Shown here piece by piece: positions 17,639 to 25,041 of a DNA stretch of 64,000 nucleotides; position 1 is the first letter of the stretch, and each line of letters begins with the position of its first letter. A program made the position numbers and the translations under genes. The DNA is from Nocardia jejuensis NBRC 103114 (GTDB lineage Bacteria > Actinomycetota > Actinomycetes > Mycobacteriales > Mycobacteriaceae), in contig NZ_BDBU01000008.1 of assembly GCF_001613145.1 (NCBI RefSeq), forward strand, positions 91,962 to 155,961. The letters run 5' to 3'. The notes beneath the pieces were generated by a model. It was given only the letters and a program-made list of their open reading frames with translations, was not told the origin of the DNA and did not search any database.

Positions 17639-18415
17639 ATGGGAGACCGGACGGTCGTCGCCGACGTCGCCGACGAATTGGCGCGCCGCGTGGCATCGGG
17701 CCAGTACATGCCCGGCGGATTGATGCCGTCCGTCCGACAGGTCGCCGAGGAGTTCGATCTGAATCGTGCGACGGCGCAGTTGATTCTGGGACGGCTGGAG
17801 TCGTACGGCTTCGTGGATGCCCACCGCGGCAAGGGTTTCGTGATTCGCGATGTCCGCGCCGAGGGCGGGGTGGACGTGTATCGCCGGTTGTTCCGGTTGT
17901 CCATGCCCGATGCCGAGACCGCCGTGGACATGTTCGGCAATATCGTCGAAGAGGAACGCGGCATCGCCCTCGAGGCGCTGCTGTCCTACACCGGTAGTGA
18001 GCGCGCCATCGACCCGGCGGAGCTCAAGGCCGATATCGACGAGCTGGAAACCCTTGCGCGCAGCGCCGATCCCGATCAATACCGGATGCTGAGCATCGAA
18101 CTCGGGCTGCTGCGCCGGTTGCTCACCGCGCTCGGCATGTCGGTGCAGCGCGCGGTGCTGAACTCCATCGGCGAGATGGTGCTCGAGGTGCCGGAGGCGG
18201 TTCAGGCGTTCTTCGCGGTCTCCCCGGATCTGCACGTGCTGGTCTGGCGCGCGCTGGTGGCGGTGTGGGAATCGGAAGGCGGTCCGAGCGAGGCGCAGCT
18301 GGCGCTGTTCGAGGACCTGTTCGGCATGTATCACCAGAAGGTGATGGCGCGCTTCGAGGAATCGATGGGCGTGGATGTCGACGCCGACCTGACCCAGCAC
18401 GCCGCGACGGCCTGA
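17639..18415 (+). CDS. GntR-family transcriptional regulator
   Basis: A 258-residue regulator. The GntR winged helix is at residues 6-70 (ARRVASGQYMPGGLMPSVRQVAEEFDLNRATAQLILGRLESYGFVDAHRGKGFVI). The remaining 180 residues are all-helical and resemble an FCD-like ligand domain, but I see no clear metal-binding histidine set. GAGAGGG lies 8 bases before ATG 17639; GTG 17630 is an alternative. TTGATCGACCAA at 17578-17589 is an imperfect dyad that could be its own operator. Confidence 0.85.
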   Translation: MGDRTVVADVADELARRVASGQYMPGGLMPSVRQVAEEFDLNRATAQLILGRLESYGFVDAHRGKGFVIRDVRAEGGVDVYRRLFRLSMPDAETAVDMFGNIVEEERGIALEALLSYTGSERAIDPAELKADIDELETLARSADPDQYRMLSIELGLLRRLLTALGMSVQRAVLNSIGEMVLEVPEAVQAFFAVSPDLHVLVWRALVAVWESEGGPSEAQLALFEDLFGMYHQKVMARFEESMGVDVDADLTQHAATA

Positions 18416-18481
18416 AAGTACACCGCACAAGTCCCGAAGTTCGGTCCGGACGGCTCTCGCGTCCAGCACCCTCGACAAGAA

Positions 18482-18516
18482 AATGGACCGGTTCGTCTCA
18501 GACAAACCGGTCCATT
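18482..18516. terminator. Strong bidirectional intrinsic terminator
   Basis: AATGGACCGGTT and AACCGGTCCATT form perfect 12-bp arms around an 11-base loop. An A-run on the left side becomes TTTTCTT on the minus strand, so it terminates the small membrane gene at 18560-18853 and faces the end of the GntR gene. Confidence 0.85.
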
Positions 18517-18559
18517 CGGGCGTCGAATCCAGCCCGTCGCAGGGAGTTTCGGCCGCCCC

Positions 18560-18853
18560 TCAGATTCCGATGATGGCGTTCATCAATGTGCCTGCGCTGG
18601 TGGCGATCACGCCGCCGACCAGTGCCCCCGCGATCTGCTTCGGCGCCGCCGGAGCGCCGCCGCCCCACTTCTCCCAGCCGAACTTGCCGCCGGCGTAGAT
18701 GATGGCCAGCACCCCCGAAAGCAGCACGAACCAGGTGAAATAGCGCACCAGCTTCATGATTTTGTCTGCCAGCGGCGGACTTTCAGGGGTCGGATTGGTG
18801 ACCTGGGCCAGAAGATCCTGGGTCAGCAGGTCATGTGCGGCAGTAAGAATCAT
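18560..18853 (-). CDS. Small two-helix membrane protein, VirB2/TrbC-pilin-like
   Basis: A 97-residue protein. After a polar N-terminus come two hydrophobic helices, KLVRYFTWFVLLSGVLAIIYAG and QIAGALVGGVIATSAGTLMNAI, split by a short charged loop with glycines (GKFGWEKWGGG). That layout is what VirB2/TrbC pilins and the small membrane proteins of actinobacterial type IV secretion islands show. No other conjugation gene is nearby, so this is either an orphan or an unrelated two-helix protein. GGGAAGAG sits about 8 bases before ATG 18853. It ends in a strong terminator. Confidence 0.65.
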   Translation of the reverse strand: MILTAAHDLLTQDLLAQVTNPTPESPPLADKIMKLVRYFTWFVLLSGVLAIIYAGGKFGWEKWGGGAPAAPKQIAGALVGGVIATSAGTLMNAIIGI

Positions 18854-18967
18854 CTCGACACTCTTCCCGGTGACGGCAACATCTGTATCCGGAGTACCCG
18901 TCACACCGGAGTCACGCAAGTTCCAGTGTCGCTCAAGCCTACTGCCGCGCAAGCGGAATGGTGAAGA

Positions 18968-19141
18968 TCAGTCGACGTCGTTGTCCGCGGACAGGTACGC
19001 CACCGCCGCCAAGTACTGCCGACAGGCGAAGTGCTGATCATGGGCGCGCAATATCGTCCGGGCCTGGCGGTAGGAGAGACCGCGCGGTTCGGCGTCGCAA
19101 TCGCCGGAGATTTCGGAGCTGCGGGCGAGCATCTGTGTCAT
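18968..19141 (-). CDS. Small conserved actinobacterial protein (57 residues) near the DUF397/XRE locus
   Basis: The conserved core is LSYRQARTILRAHDQHFACRQYLAAVAYLSAD, a helix pair that I associate with small proteins encoded beside DUF397/XRE genes in Nocardia; this recollection is unverified. No known catalytic motif. AGAGG lies 7 bases before ATG 19141. Its promoter region contains the 11-bp-arm dyad at 19193-19220 that is shared with the 90-residue gene at 20908-21180, so both are probably controlled by one DNA-binding protein, most simply the XRE regulator encoded at 19897. Confidence 0.65.
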   Translation of the reverse strand: MTQMLARSSEISGDCDAEPRGLSYRQARTILRAHDQHFACRQYLAAVAYLSADNDVD

Positions 19142-19192
19142 GGGATGCCTCTGACCTAAGGAGGGATGGTGCACCGAGTTTATGGTCGTGCG

Positions 19193-19220
19193 TCGTGCAG
19201 ATGCAAGTACATCTGCACGA
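19193..19220. promoter_or_regulatory. Operator-like dyad A, shared with 21304-21323
   Basis: TCGTGCAGATG and CATCTGCACGA are perfect 11-bp arms around CAAGTA. The inner 20 bases, GCAGATGCAAGTACATCTGC, match dyad B in 19 positions. Read on the minus strand, TTGCAT followed about 17 bases later by a CATAAA-type element could be the promoter of the small gene at 18968-19141. Confidence 0.65.
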
Positions 19221-19576
19221 TTGCAAACCGTGTCGGGCTTTGTATGTCCTATATGCCTGACGCAGAGGGACTTTCGGTCACGTGACGGGACCGAGGGGCC
19301 TTGGTCGGATGACCTGGGACTAGCCGGCAAACGCCCAGTTCGCCAATGCAAACCGGTCGGTCTGGATTGTCCGTCTTTGTTTGCAACTTCGCAGCTGATG
19401 TCCAGTTCCCAAGATCAATCATGTTGCGTTGCAAAGGATTATCCGGCTCCGAGGGGATCGATAGCGGGCTATCCACGTGCTACCGTTCACTTGCGGTTGC
19501 AACTGTAAGAACATTTGATCGAGCATTTGCAAGTACTGGACGACCGTCTGCGGACGGTGTTGGCAAGGAGTCTGAC
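19221..19576. other. Regulatory-looking intergenic region rich in TTGCAA half-sites
   Basis: No gene is supported here. The region is unusually AT-rich and contains TGCAA words at about 19222, 19346, 19386, 19438, 19497 and 19528. The last, GCATTTGCAAGTAC at 19523-19536, resembles the left part of dyads A and B and lies 40 bases before the DUF397 gene. It is probably the promoter region of that gene. Confidence 0.45.
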
Positions 19577-19807
19577 ATGAGTGACACATCGGCTACTCGT
19601 ATCGATCGCTCGGAACTGGCTTGGCGCAAGAGCACTTTCAGCAATCCCAGTGGTAACTGTGTCGAGATGGCACCACTGGCCGACGGTCAAGTGGCCGTTC
19701 GGAACTCCCGTGACCCCGAGGGATCGCTGATCGTGTACACCCGCCCCGAGATCGATGCATTCCTTCAAGGCGCGAAGAGCGGAGAGTTCGACTACCTCGC
19801 CCTCTGA
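19577..19807 (+). CDS. DUF397 domain protein
   Basis: A 76-residue DUF397 protein: ELAWRKSTFSNPSGNCVEMAPLADGQVAVRNSRDPEGSLIVYTRPEIDAFLQGAKSGEFD covers the whole domain, including the WRKSSxS and NCVE signatures. In Streptomyces (the Scr1/Scr2 pair) such proteins partner with DUF5753 XRE regulators. AAGGAG lies 6 bases before ATG 19577. Unusually it precedes its XRE partner rather than following it, with 89 bases between. Confidence 0.9.
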   Translation: MSDTSATRIDRSELAWRKSTFSNPSGNCVEMAPLADGQVAVRNSRDPEGSLIVYTRPEIDAFLQGAKSGEFDYLAL

Positions 19808-19896
19808 GCGGTAGCATTGGCAATCGGCGCGGTGGTTCGCGACGAGCCGTTGTGAGTCCACTGCCGGCAAAACCCGAGCATCGGAGTGGACCCCTA

Positions 19897-20781
19897 ATGA
19901 TCGCAGAACCTGTTGCCCACGGATTGGCGGATTCCGCTGTCGCTGAGCGTGGCCCGACTGCACTGCGCATCGCGGTCGGAAGCCAGCTACGCAAGCTGAG
20001 GGAACAAAACGGCATTACCAGGGAAGCCGCGGGCGACCACATCCGCGGCTCCCATGCCAAGATCAGTCGACTGGAACTGGGGCGCACCGGATTCAAGGAG
20101 CGCGATATCCGGGATCTGTTGACGCTCTACGGCGTTGACGATCCCGGCGAGCGTGACCAGTTCCTCGATCTGATGCGCAAGGCCAACCAGCCCGGCTGGT
20201 GGCATCGCTACAGTGATCTGCTCCCACAGTGGTTCGAGACCTATCTCGGCCTGGAACACGCGGCGAAATCCATTCGCACGTACGAAGGTCAGTTGATTCC
20301 CGGACTGCTGCAGACCCCTGATTACGCCCGTTCCGTCGTCGCCCTCGGCCACGATGAGAACAGTGAACGCCGCGTATCGCTGCGCCGGCGCCGTCAAGAG
20401 CTACTGATGCGCGACAGCGCACCGAGCTTCTGGGCGGTGCTGGACGAGGCGGTGCTGCATCGGCCGGTCGGCGGACCGGGCGTACTGCGCGACCAGATCA
20501 ACTATTTGATCGAGATCTCCCAGCGTTCGAATGTCACCATTCAGGTGCTGCCGTTCGCGGCGGGCGGCCATGCGGCAGCAGGTAGTTCGTTCACCATGCT
20601 TCGCTTCGCCGAACCTGAATTGCCGGACATTGTCTATCTGGAACAACTGACGAGCGCGCTGTACCTGGATCGCCGACAGGATCTCGAACTGTACCGGCAG
20701 GTCATGGATCAGCTGAGTGTGCAAGCCGAGCCGCCGGAGCGCTCCCGCGAGAAGCTGATGAAAATCGCGGCCGAACTCTGA
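19897..20781 (+). CDS. Scr1-type XRE transcriptional regulator (HTH_31 + DUF5753)
   Basis: A 294-residue regulator. Residues 20-85 form the XRE helix-turn-helix (LRKLREQNGITREAAGDHIRGSHAKISRLELGR), and the rest is a DUF5753 domain, recognised by WFETYLGLEHAAKSIRTYEGQLIPGLLQTPDYAR and NVTIQVLPFAAGGHAAAGSSFTMLRF. Members work with DUF397 proteins in morphology and antibiotic control in Streptomyces. ATG 19897 has GGAG 10 bases upstream; GTG 19852 is a weaker alternative. It is the best candidate for binding dyads A and B. Confidence 0.9.
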   Translation: MIAEPVAHGLADSAVAERGPTALRIAVGSQLRKLREQNGITREAAGDHIRGSHAKISRLELGRTGFKERDIRDLLTLYGVDDPGERDQFLDLMRKANQPGWWHRYSDLLPQWFETYLGLEHAAKSIRTYEGQLIPGLLQTPDYARSVVALGHDENSERRVSLRRRRQELLMRDSAPSFWAVLDEAVLHRPVGGPGVLRDQINYLIEISQRSNVTIQVLPFAAGGHAAAGSSFTMLRFAEPELPDIVYLEQLTSALYLDRRQDLELYRQVMDQLSVQAEPPERSREKLMKIAAEL

Positions 20782-20861
20782 GTCCTCGAGGAATTCCCCT
20801 ATTGCCGGTGTCCCCACGAGCCGGCAACGCACAACTTCATACTTCGAGAAGACACGGTAAT

Positions 20862-20881
20862 GGGGCCCCTCTCGGGGCCCC
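20862..20881. terminator. Hairpin between convergent XRE and 90-residue genes
   Basis: GGGGCCCC-TCTC-GGGGCCCC can fold into an 8-bp GC stem; each arm is also a palindrome. It lies between the two convergent stop codons. No adjacent T-run. Confidence 0.5.
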
Positions 20882-20907
20882 TATCGGTCCGTACCGGGCC
20901 GTTGGTT

Positions 20908-21180
20908 TTACTGTCGAATGAAGCTGGAGGCGATCCGCCAGAAGGTCTCCGGCTGCATCACGTGCAGATCCCAGTCATTCACCATGGCATGCGCAGTCGT
21001 GACGATTCGCTCGATATCGAAATCGTAGCGAGTCGCCGAGCCCTTGGACTCGACCTGGTGTATGACGAAAGCGGTTGCCGTTTCACGTGAATAGGCTGTC
21101 GCCGTCTCACGAGAATAGGATTGCGCCGGCAGACTTCTGTCGGCGAACCCGAGGCGGCTGAGGTTGATTGGCTGATTCAT
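20908..21180 (-). CDS. Small protein of unknown function (90 residues) with internal duplication
   Basis: The C-terminal half (YDFDIERIVTTAHAMVNDWDLHVMQPETFWRIASSFIR) has the look of a folded conserved small protein; the N-terminal half contains YSRETATA twice in a row, from a 24-bp tandem repeat. No known family recognised. The promoter side carries dyad B (21304-21323), the same element that sits upstream of the small gene at 18968-19141, so both belong to one regulon. Codon use is less GC3-rich than the surroundings, consistent with an accessory gene. Confidence 0.55.
   Translation of the reverse strand: MNQPINLSRLGFADRSLPAQSYSRETATAYSRETATAFVIHQVESKGSATRYDFDIERIVTTAHAMVNDWDLHVMQPETFWRIASSFIRQ
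21072..21119. repeat. 24-bp in-frame tandem repeat
   Basis: Two adjacent 24-bp units (21072-21095 and 21096-21119) match at 20 of 24 positions and both encode YSRETATA on the minus strand. Three of the four differences are silent or conservative, so the duplication is old and under protein-level constraint. Confidence 0.7.
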
Positions 21181-21609
21181 TCGAACGCCCCTGATGCCAG
21201 GCCGACGGCTTTTCCGGAGGCAGGAATCGCCAGTGATTCACCGCTCGGCTCTCTGGTTGTCCCCTGTAGTGCCTTGCACTGCGAGTCTATGACCGTGCCG
21301 TGCGCAGATGCAAGTGCATCTGCAACCTCGAATTTGCAGCGGCAGTAGACATTTGGGTATGCCGAGGGTTAGCGAATCGCCCGCTGGGCGCCGGGAAACA
21401 CGCCAGCGCGTGACGACGCACCGCGAGTCATGGTGATGTACAGGTATTTCCGAACGAAAGTTACGTCCAGGTGTCCTTGTCTTGAAAATTCCAGGAATTA
21501 GCGGAAGATCGACAAGCGGATATCGCAACTTCGCATACGCCTGAACGAGTTCCTCGTTCGGGCAGGGATCGCCCGCTCGAGCGGGCCTTCGAGCTGTGCC
21601 GCAGCGTTC
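21181..21609. other. Intergenic region holding dyad B
   Basis: Apart from dyad B and a nearby TTTGCAGC half-site at about 21333, I find no supported gene or RNA in these 430 bases. The base composition is less GC-rich than normal for the window. Confidence 0.4.
21304..21323. promoter_or_regulatory. Operator-like dyad B, shared with 19193-19220
   Basis: GCAGATGCAAGTGCATCTGC has 9-bp perfect arms around AG. Its left flank (GAGTCTATGACCGTGC) also matches the flank of dyad A (GAGTTTATGGTCGTGC), so about 40 bases of promoter are conserved between the two sites. It lies 124 bases upstream of the 90-residue gene. Confidence 0.65.
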
Positions 21610-21927
21610 CTACGGGTGCGGCAGGCGCGAGGCGAACCTCTTCACATGCCGATGCTCCGCGACCAGCAGCACGATTCCGGCCGCCAGGCACAGCACGCTC
21701 GCGAGTGCGCCGAATGCCGCCAGTCCGGCGAATCCGTATCCGGCCACGGTCATTGTCAGTGCGCCCGTCACGAGTCCGATGGCGACCAAGGTGAGCCCCG
21801 GCCACTGCGCGGCGCCCTCGAGCGATTTCGCAGTGTCATGCGCACGAATCTCGGACCGATAATCGTCCCGGTGCTCGCACTGCGGATCGCCGAGAGTGCC
21901 GGAATTGTTCGGCGCGGTAGACATCAT
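21610..21927 (-). CDS. UsfY-like small membrane protein
   Basis: A 105-residue protein with two membrane helices (about residues 45-65 and 70-90) ending in EHRHVKRF. The segment SLEGAAQWPGLTLVAIGLV and the EHRxxxR ending resemble mycobacterial UsfY, the small gene that precedes the anti-sigma/sigma-F pair. That resemblance is from memory, but the neighbouring rsbW, STAS and PAS-ANTAR genes support it. AGGAGGG lies close before the start (ATG 21927 or 21924). A sigma-F-like promoter lies 40 bases upstream. Confidence 0.6.
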   Translation of the reverse strand: MMSTAPNNSGTLGDPQCEHRDDYRSEIRAHDTAKSLEGAAQWPGLTLVAIGLVTGALTMTVAGYGFAGLAAFGALASVLCLAAGIVLLVAEHRHVKRFASRLPHP

Positions 21928-21966
21928 CGATGTCCCTCCTCCGGGTTCGAGACTGGTGCCGACCGA

Positions 21967-21993
21967 TTACCCGCTGGTCAAGTTTCCCAATCC
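21967..21993 (-). promoter_or_regulatory. Sigma-F/sigma-B-like promoter of the UsfY-like gene
   Basis: On the minus strand GGATT is followed by a 16-base spacer and GGGTAA. The mycobacterial sigma-F consensus is GGTTT-N15-17-GGGTA, so 9 of 10 defined positions agree. The site ends 40 bases before the start codon. Confidence 0.45.
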
Positions 21994-22112
21994 ACGGACG
22001 TGAGAAACCCCACCACGGCTGACCGGGCCTGCGTATTGAAACCGGTTCTATGGGCGTGTTAGCTCTGGGAACAGGTAATTCGACGAAACGACTGAACGGG
22101 AGCCCTGGACCG

Positions 22113-22946
22113 ATGGTGGACGTGCCTGCGTACTTCGATGTGGTGGACGGCGGTTTCTACCCGACCCGGTTCGCGGCCAGCCAGTGGTCCTCGGCCCAGG
22201 TGGTCGGACCGGCGCTGACCGGTCTGATGGCGCACGAACTCGAACGCGCGCATGCCACCGACGGCTTCGTTCCGGTGCGGCTCACCGTGGACCTGTTCAG
22301 CGCGGCCCGCTTCGAGCACACCGTCACCCCGATGGTGCGGGTCCGGGACGGCCGGCGGATCCGGGTCGCCGATGTCTCGGTGATGCAGGGCGGCAAGGTC
22401 GCCGCCCGCGCCTCCGCGGTGCTGTTGCAGCCCTCTGAGCAGCCCCCTGGCGAGTTGTGGCAGCGTGAGCGGGAACCGCAGCCGCCGTCGCTGGATATCG
22501 CCCCGGTGTCCGCGCTGCCGCGGGTGCCGCTGTTCGGCAGCGACGCGGAGTCCGCACAGTGGTCCCCGCAGCCGACCGCGCACGAGAACAACGGCCGGAA
22601 ACGCACCTGGCAGAACCCGATTCGCGTGGTGACGGGGGAGGAGCTGACCCCGTTCGTGCGGGCCGCGATCGTCGGCGAGGCCGCCAGCATGGTGACCAAC
22701 TGGGGCGACAAGGGCATCGGTTTCATCAATACCGATATGACCCTGGCGCTGTCCCGGATGCCGCAGGGCTATGAGATCGGCGTCGAGGCCGACAGTCACT
22801 TCAGCGATCGCGGCATGGCCGTGGGCGTCGCGACGCTGTTCGACCGCGACGGTTCCTTGGGCAGCGCGATGGTCACCTCGGTGTCCAACGCGGGCCGTCA
22901 GATCAGCAATGCGCAGCTGGATGTCGCGGTGAGCGCGCGCTTCTGA
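22113..22946 (+). CDS. Acyl-CoA thioesterase (double hot-dog, TesB/4HBT_3 type)
   Basis: A 277-residue protein made of two hot-dog halves: the first around RFAASQWSSAQVVGPALTGLMAHELER to MVRVRDGRRIRVADVSVMQGGKVAARASAVL, the second around IVGEAASMVTNWGDKGIGFINTDMTLALSRMP to GVATLFDRDGSLGSAMVTSV. Such actinobacterial proteins hydrolyse acyl-CoA esters. ATG 22113 has GGGAG 10 bases upstream; ATG 22050 would add a 21-residue polar leader. It is divergent from the UsfY-like gene; a direct role in the stress module is not shown. Confidence 0.8.
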   Translation: MVDVPAYFDVVDGGFYPTRFAASQWSSAQVVGPALTGLMAHELERAHATDGFVPVRLTVDLFSAARFEHTVTPMVRVRDGRRIRVADVSVMQGGKVAARASAVLLQPSEQPPGELWQREREPQPPSLDIAPVSALPRVPLFGSDAESAQWSPQPTAHENNGRKRTWQNPIRVVTGEELTPFVRAAIVGEAASMVTNWGDKGIGFINTDMTLALSRMPQGYEIGVEADSHFSDRGMAVGVATLFDRDGSLGSAMVTSVSNAGRQISNAQLDVAVSARF

Positions 22947-23158
22947 AAGATCAAGCGCGCCAGAGCTTTCACGACGGTGTTGTGACAGCCCGCTCGATTC
23001 GTGACAGGATGAGAGCAGGTTGAGACTACAGCCGATCCGGTTCGACTACGGGGCCGTTCGTGATCCGCGGACGATGGGCATGTAGCGGCACCACTTCTCG
23101 GGTGCGAGCAGCCTGGTCTCCGTGCGAGGACTTGAAGTTCCCTTCGGGAGGTCTGGTC

Positions 23159-23569
23159 ATGTCACCCTTCGCTGTGCTCCACCGCATGGATCCCCTCGTC
23201 GATTCCGCGTCGTTCGCGCCGGCTCACCGAGAGCACCATCCGCCCCCGCCCGCCGAATCACCGCGGCACCGGGTGGTGGTGCGCGCCGATGGCGAACTCG
23301 ATGCGGCCATGCTGCCCGAACTCACCGCGGCACTCGAATTGGCGGTGCTCGGAAGTTCGCACGCCGTGATCGTGGATCTGCGCAGCATCCGGTTCCTGAG
23401 CATCGGCTGCGCCATCGCGCTGGCCGAGGAGGGCGGGCGCGCTCGGGCGCGCGGCGTCGACCTGCGAGTGGTTGCCGTGCGTCGTGACATCGAGCGCGTG
23501 CTCGAGGTGACCGGGGTGCGGCCGACCTGCCGTTTCTATGCCTCGGTCCGGGAGGCGCTGCGCGGGTAA
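23159..23569 (+). CDS. STAS-domain anti-anti-sigma factor
   Basis: A 136-residue protein with a 38-residue extended leader and one STAS domain: VVVRADGELDAAMLPELTAALELAVLGSSHAVIVDLRSIRFLSIGCAIALAEEGGRARARGVDLRVVAVRRDIERVLEVTGV. The serine in FLSIG is at the position phosphorylated by RsbW-type kinases. It should release a sigma factor by binding its anti-sigma factor when unphosphorylated. GGGAGG lies 6 bases before ATG 23159. It heads the STAS, PAS-ANTAR, rsbW run. Confidence 0.85.
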   Translation: MSPFAVLHRMDPLVDSASFAPAHREHHPPPPAESPRHRVVVRADGELDAAMLPELTAALELAVLGSSHAVIVDLRSIRFLSIGCAIALAEEGGRARARGVDLRVVAVRRDIERVLEVTGVRPTCRFYASVREALRG

Positions 23570-23662
23570 CCGCCGCTGGACGGATGTGGGGTGGGATCGA
23601 GCTGCGCGGCTCGGTCCCCTCGTTCGGGTCCGGGACAACGATCCACAGCGGATAATCGTTCG

Positions 23663-24346
23663 GTGGCACCCAGTGGGGAATGGTCTCCGGACGACGCGCA
23701 GGTCCTCGATCAGGTGATCGGCAGCGGCCGCCCACAGAGCGTGGGCAGTTTTCGATTCTGGTTCAGCGATCAGCGCTGGGAATGGTCCGACGAAGTGGCC
23801 GCCATGCACGGCTACGCGCCGGGCTCGGTCGAGCCCACGACCGATCTGCTCCTGCGGCACAAGCATCCGGAAGACCGCGCACAGGTCGCTACCTCGCTGG
23901 ATCGGGCCGTGCGGAACGGGGAACCGTTCTGCAGCCGGCACCGCATCCTCGACATCGATGGCGTGGAGCATCACGTCATCGTGGTGGGCGACCATATGGT
24001 CGACGAAAACCTTTCCGTGATCGGTACATCCGGCTACTACATCGATGTCACCGACACGCTCGCCGCACACCGGCAGGAGACTCTCGACGACACCCTGCCC
24101 GAGCTGTATCAGGCGCGGGCGGTCATCGAGCAGGCCAAGGGCGCGCTCATGCTGGTCTACGGCATCAATGCCGAGCAGGCTTTCCGAGTGCTCACCTGGC
24201 GGTCGCAGGAGACCAATATGAAGCTGCGGGCGCTGGCGCGCGATCTCGTCGAGGAGGTCGCGGCGATGGGCGGCGCGACCGTGGAACTGCGCACGGCATT
24301 CGATCATCTGCTGTTGACCGTTCATCAACGACAGTCCCGCCGATAG
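23663..24346 (+). CDS. PAS-ANTAR signalling protein
   Basis: A 227-residue protein. Residues 25-140 form a PAS domain (FRFWFSDQRWEWSDEVAAMHGYAPGSVEPTTDLLLRHKHPEDR), and residues 150-215 form an ANTAR RNA-binding domain (LYQARAVIEQAKGALMLVYGINAEQAFRVLTWRSQETNMKLRALA). ANTAR proteins bind paired hairpins in nascent RNA to prevent termination; the PAS domain would sense redox or small molecules. No ATG lies in frame, so GTG 23663 is the start. It lies between STAS and rsbW, a common arrangement in Mycobacterium and Nocardia stress loci. Confidence 0.85.
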   Translation: MAPSGEWSPDDAQVLDQVIGSGRPQSVGSFRFWFSDQRWEWSDEVAAMHGYAPGSVEPTTDLLLRHKHPEDRAQVATSLDRAVRNGEPFCSRHRILDIDGVEHHVIVVGDHMVDENLSVIGTSGYYIDVTDTLAAHRQETLDDTLPELYQARAVIEQAKGALMLVYGINAEQAFRVLTWRSQETNMKLRALARDLVEEVAAMGGATVELRTAFDHLLLTVHQRQSRR

Positions 24347-24376
24347 TGGGCGGCCAACCCGGTTTTCCACGAAGGC

Positions 24377-24400
24377 GTTTCGTCCGGGGGGTGCCGGGTA
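24377..24400 (+). promoter_or_regulatory. Sigma-F-like promoter upstream of rsbW
   Basis: GTTT followed by 15 bases and GGGTA agrees with the sigma-F pattern GGTTT-N15-17-GGGTA except for the first G. It lies 190 bases before the rsbW start and just past the PAS-ANTAR stop, which would give the anti-sigma gene autoregulation. Confidence 0.4.
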
Positions 24401-24591
24401 CGGCGTCAAAGACACGCCGGATCGCACTCGCGGGTTCGGCCGATTCGCGGCCCGTCGATCGGGCGCGCCGGGGATGTGATTGTCTGAGATCGACGCGGCG
24501 AACGGATGGCGCGGCGAAGAACGGATCGAACAACGGCCGGGCCGAGCCCACAACGGCTCGGCTGCCTGGCGACCGACAGTCGGAGATACGC

Positions 24592-25023
24592 ATGAGCGAA
24601 TGGATTTCCCGGCCTGCGACGGAGACGAGGGTCGTCGGCGTCCGGGTCCCGGCCGACCTGAGCCAACTGACCATGCTGCGTGCACTCGCCGAAACCGTGT
24701 CGCTCATAGCCGAATTCGCGGTCGACGAGGTGACCGACATCCGCGTCGCACTCGACGAGGTGGCGACCGCGTTGATCGTCGCCGCGCTGCCGGACGGCGC
24801 GGTGGAATGTGAATTCGAATTCGACGAGCGTGGTATCAAGGTGCGGGCGGAGAGTGTGGTGACGGTGCCCGACGCGCTCGACGAGCACGGATTCGCCTGG
24901 CAGGTGCTGGCGACCATCACCGAAGATCTTGCCGCGCAGCGGAAGCCGTTCGACTCGGACCTGGGTGGATATCCGATCTCCGTCGAGTTCAGCCAGCTGC
25001 GCACCGGTTCCGGTCCGCGGTAG
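24592..25023 (+). CDS. rsbW: Anti-sigma factor RsbW/UsfX type
   Basis: A 143-residue HATPase-type anti-sigma protein. DIRVALDEVATALIVAALPDG near residues 47-67 and FAWQVLATITEDLAAQ near 104-119 closely follow mycobacterial UsfX (RsbW), including the absence of the N-box asparagine that full GHKL kinases have. It should sequester a sigma-F/B family factor and be countered by STAS proteins such as the one two genes upstream. GGAG lies 7 bases before ATG 24592. In Mycobacterium sigF follows directly; here the next gene is convergent and no sigma factor is encoded in the window. Confidence 0.85.
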   Translation: MSEWISRPATETRVVGVRVPADLSQLTMLRALAETVSLIAEFAVDEVTDIRVALDEVATALIVAALPDGAVECEFEFDERGIKVRAESVVTVPDALDEHGFAWQVLATITEDLAAQRKPFDSDLGGYPISVEFSQLRTGSGPR

Positions 25024-25041
25024 CCGGGCCGGCGGCGGGGA

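Noticed and set aside
19193..21323. The repeated GCAGATG...CATCTGC dyads as a CRISPR array or attachment sites
   Set aside because: Only two copies 2.1 kb apart, each symmetrical and in a promoter position; no spacers, cas genes, integrase or tRNA.
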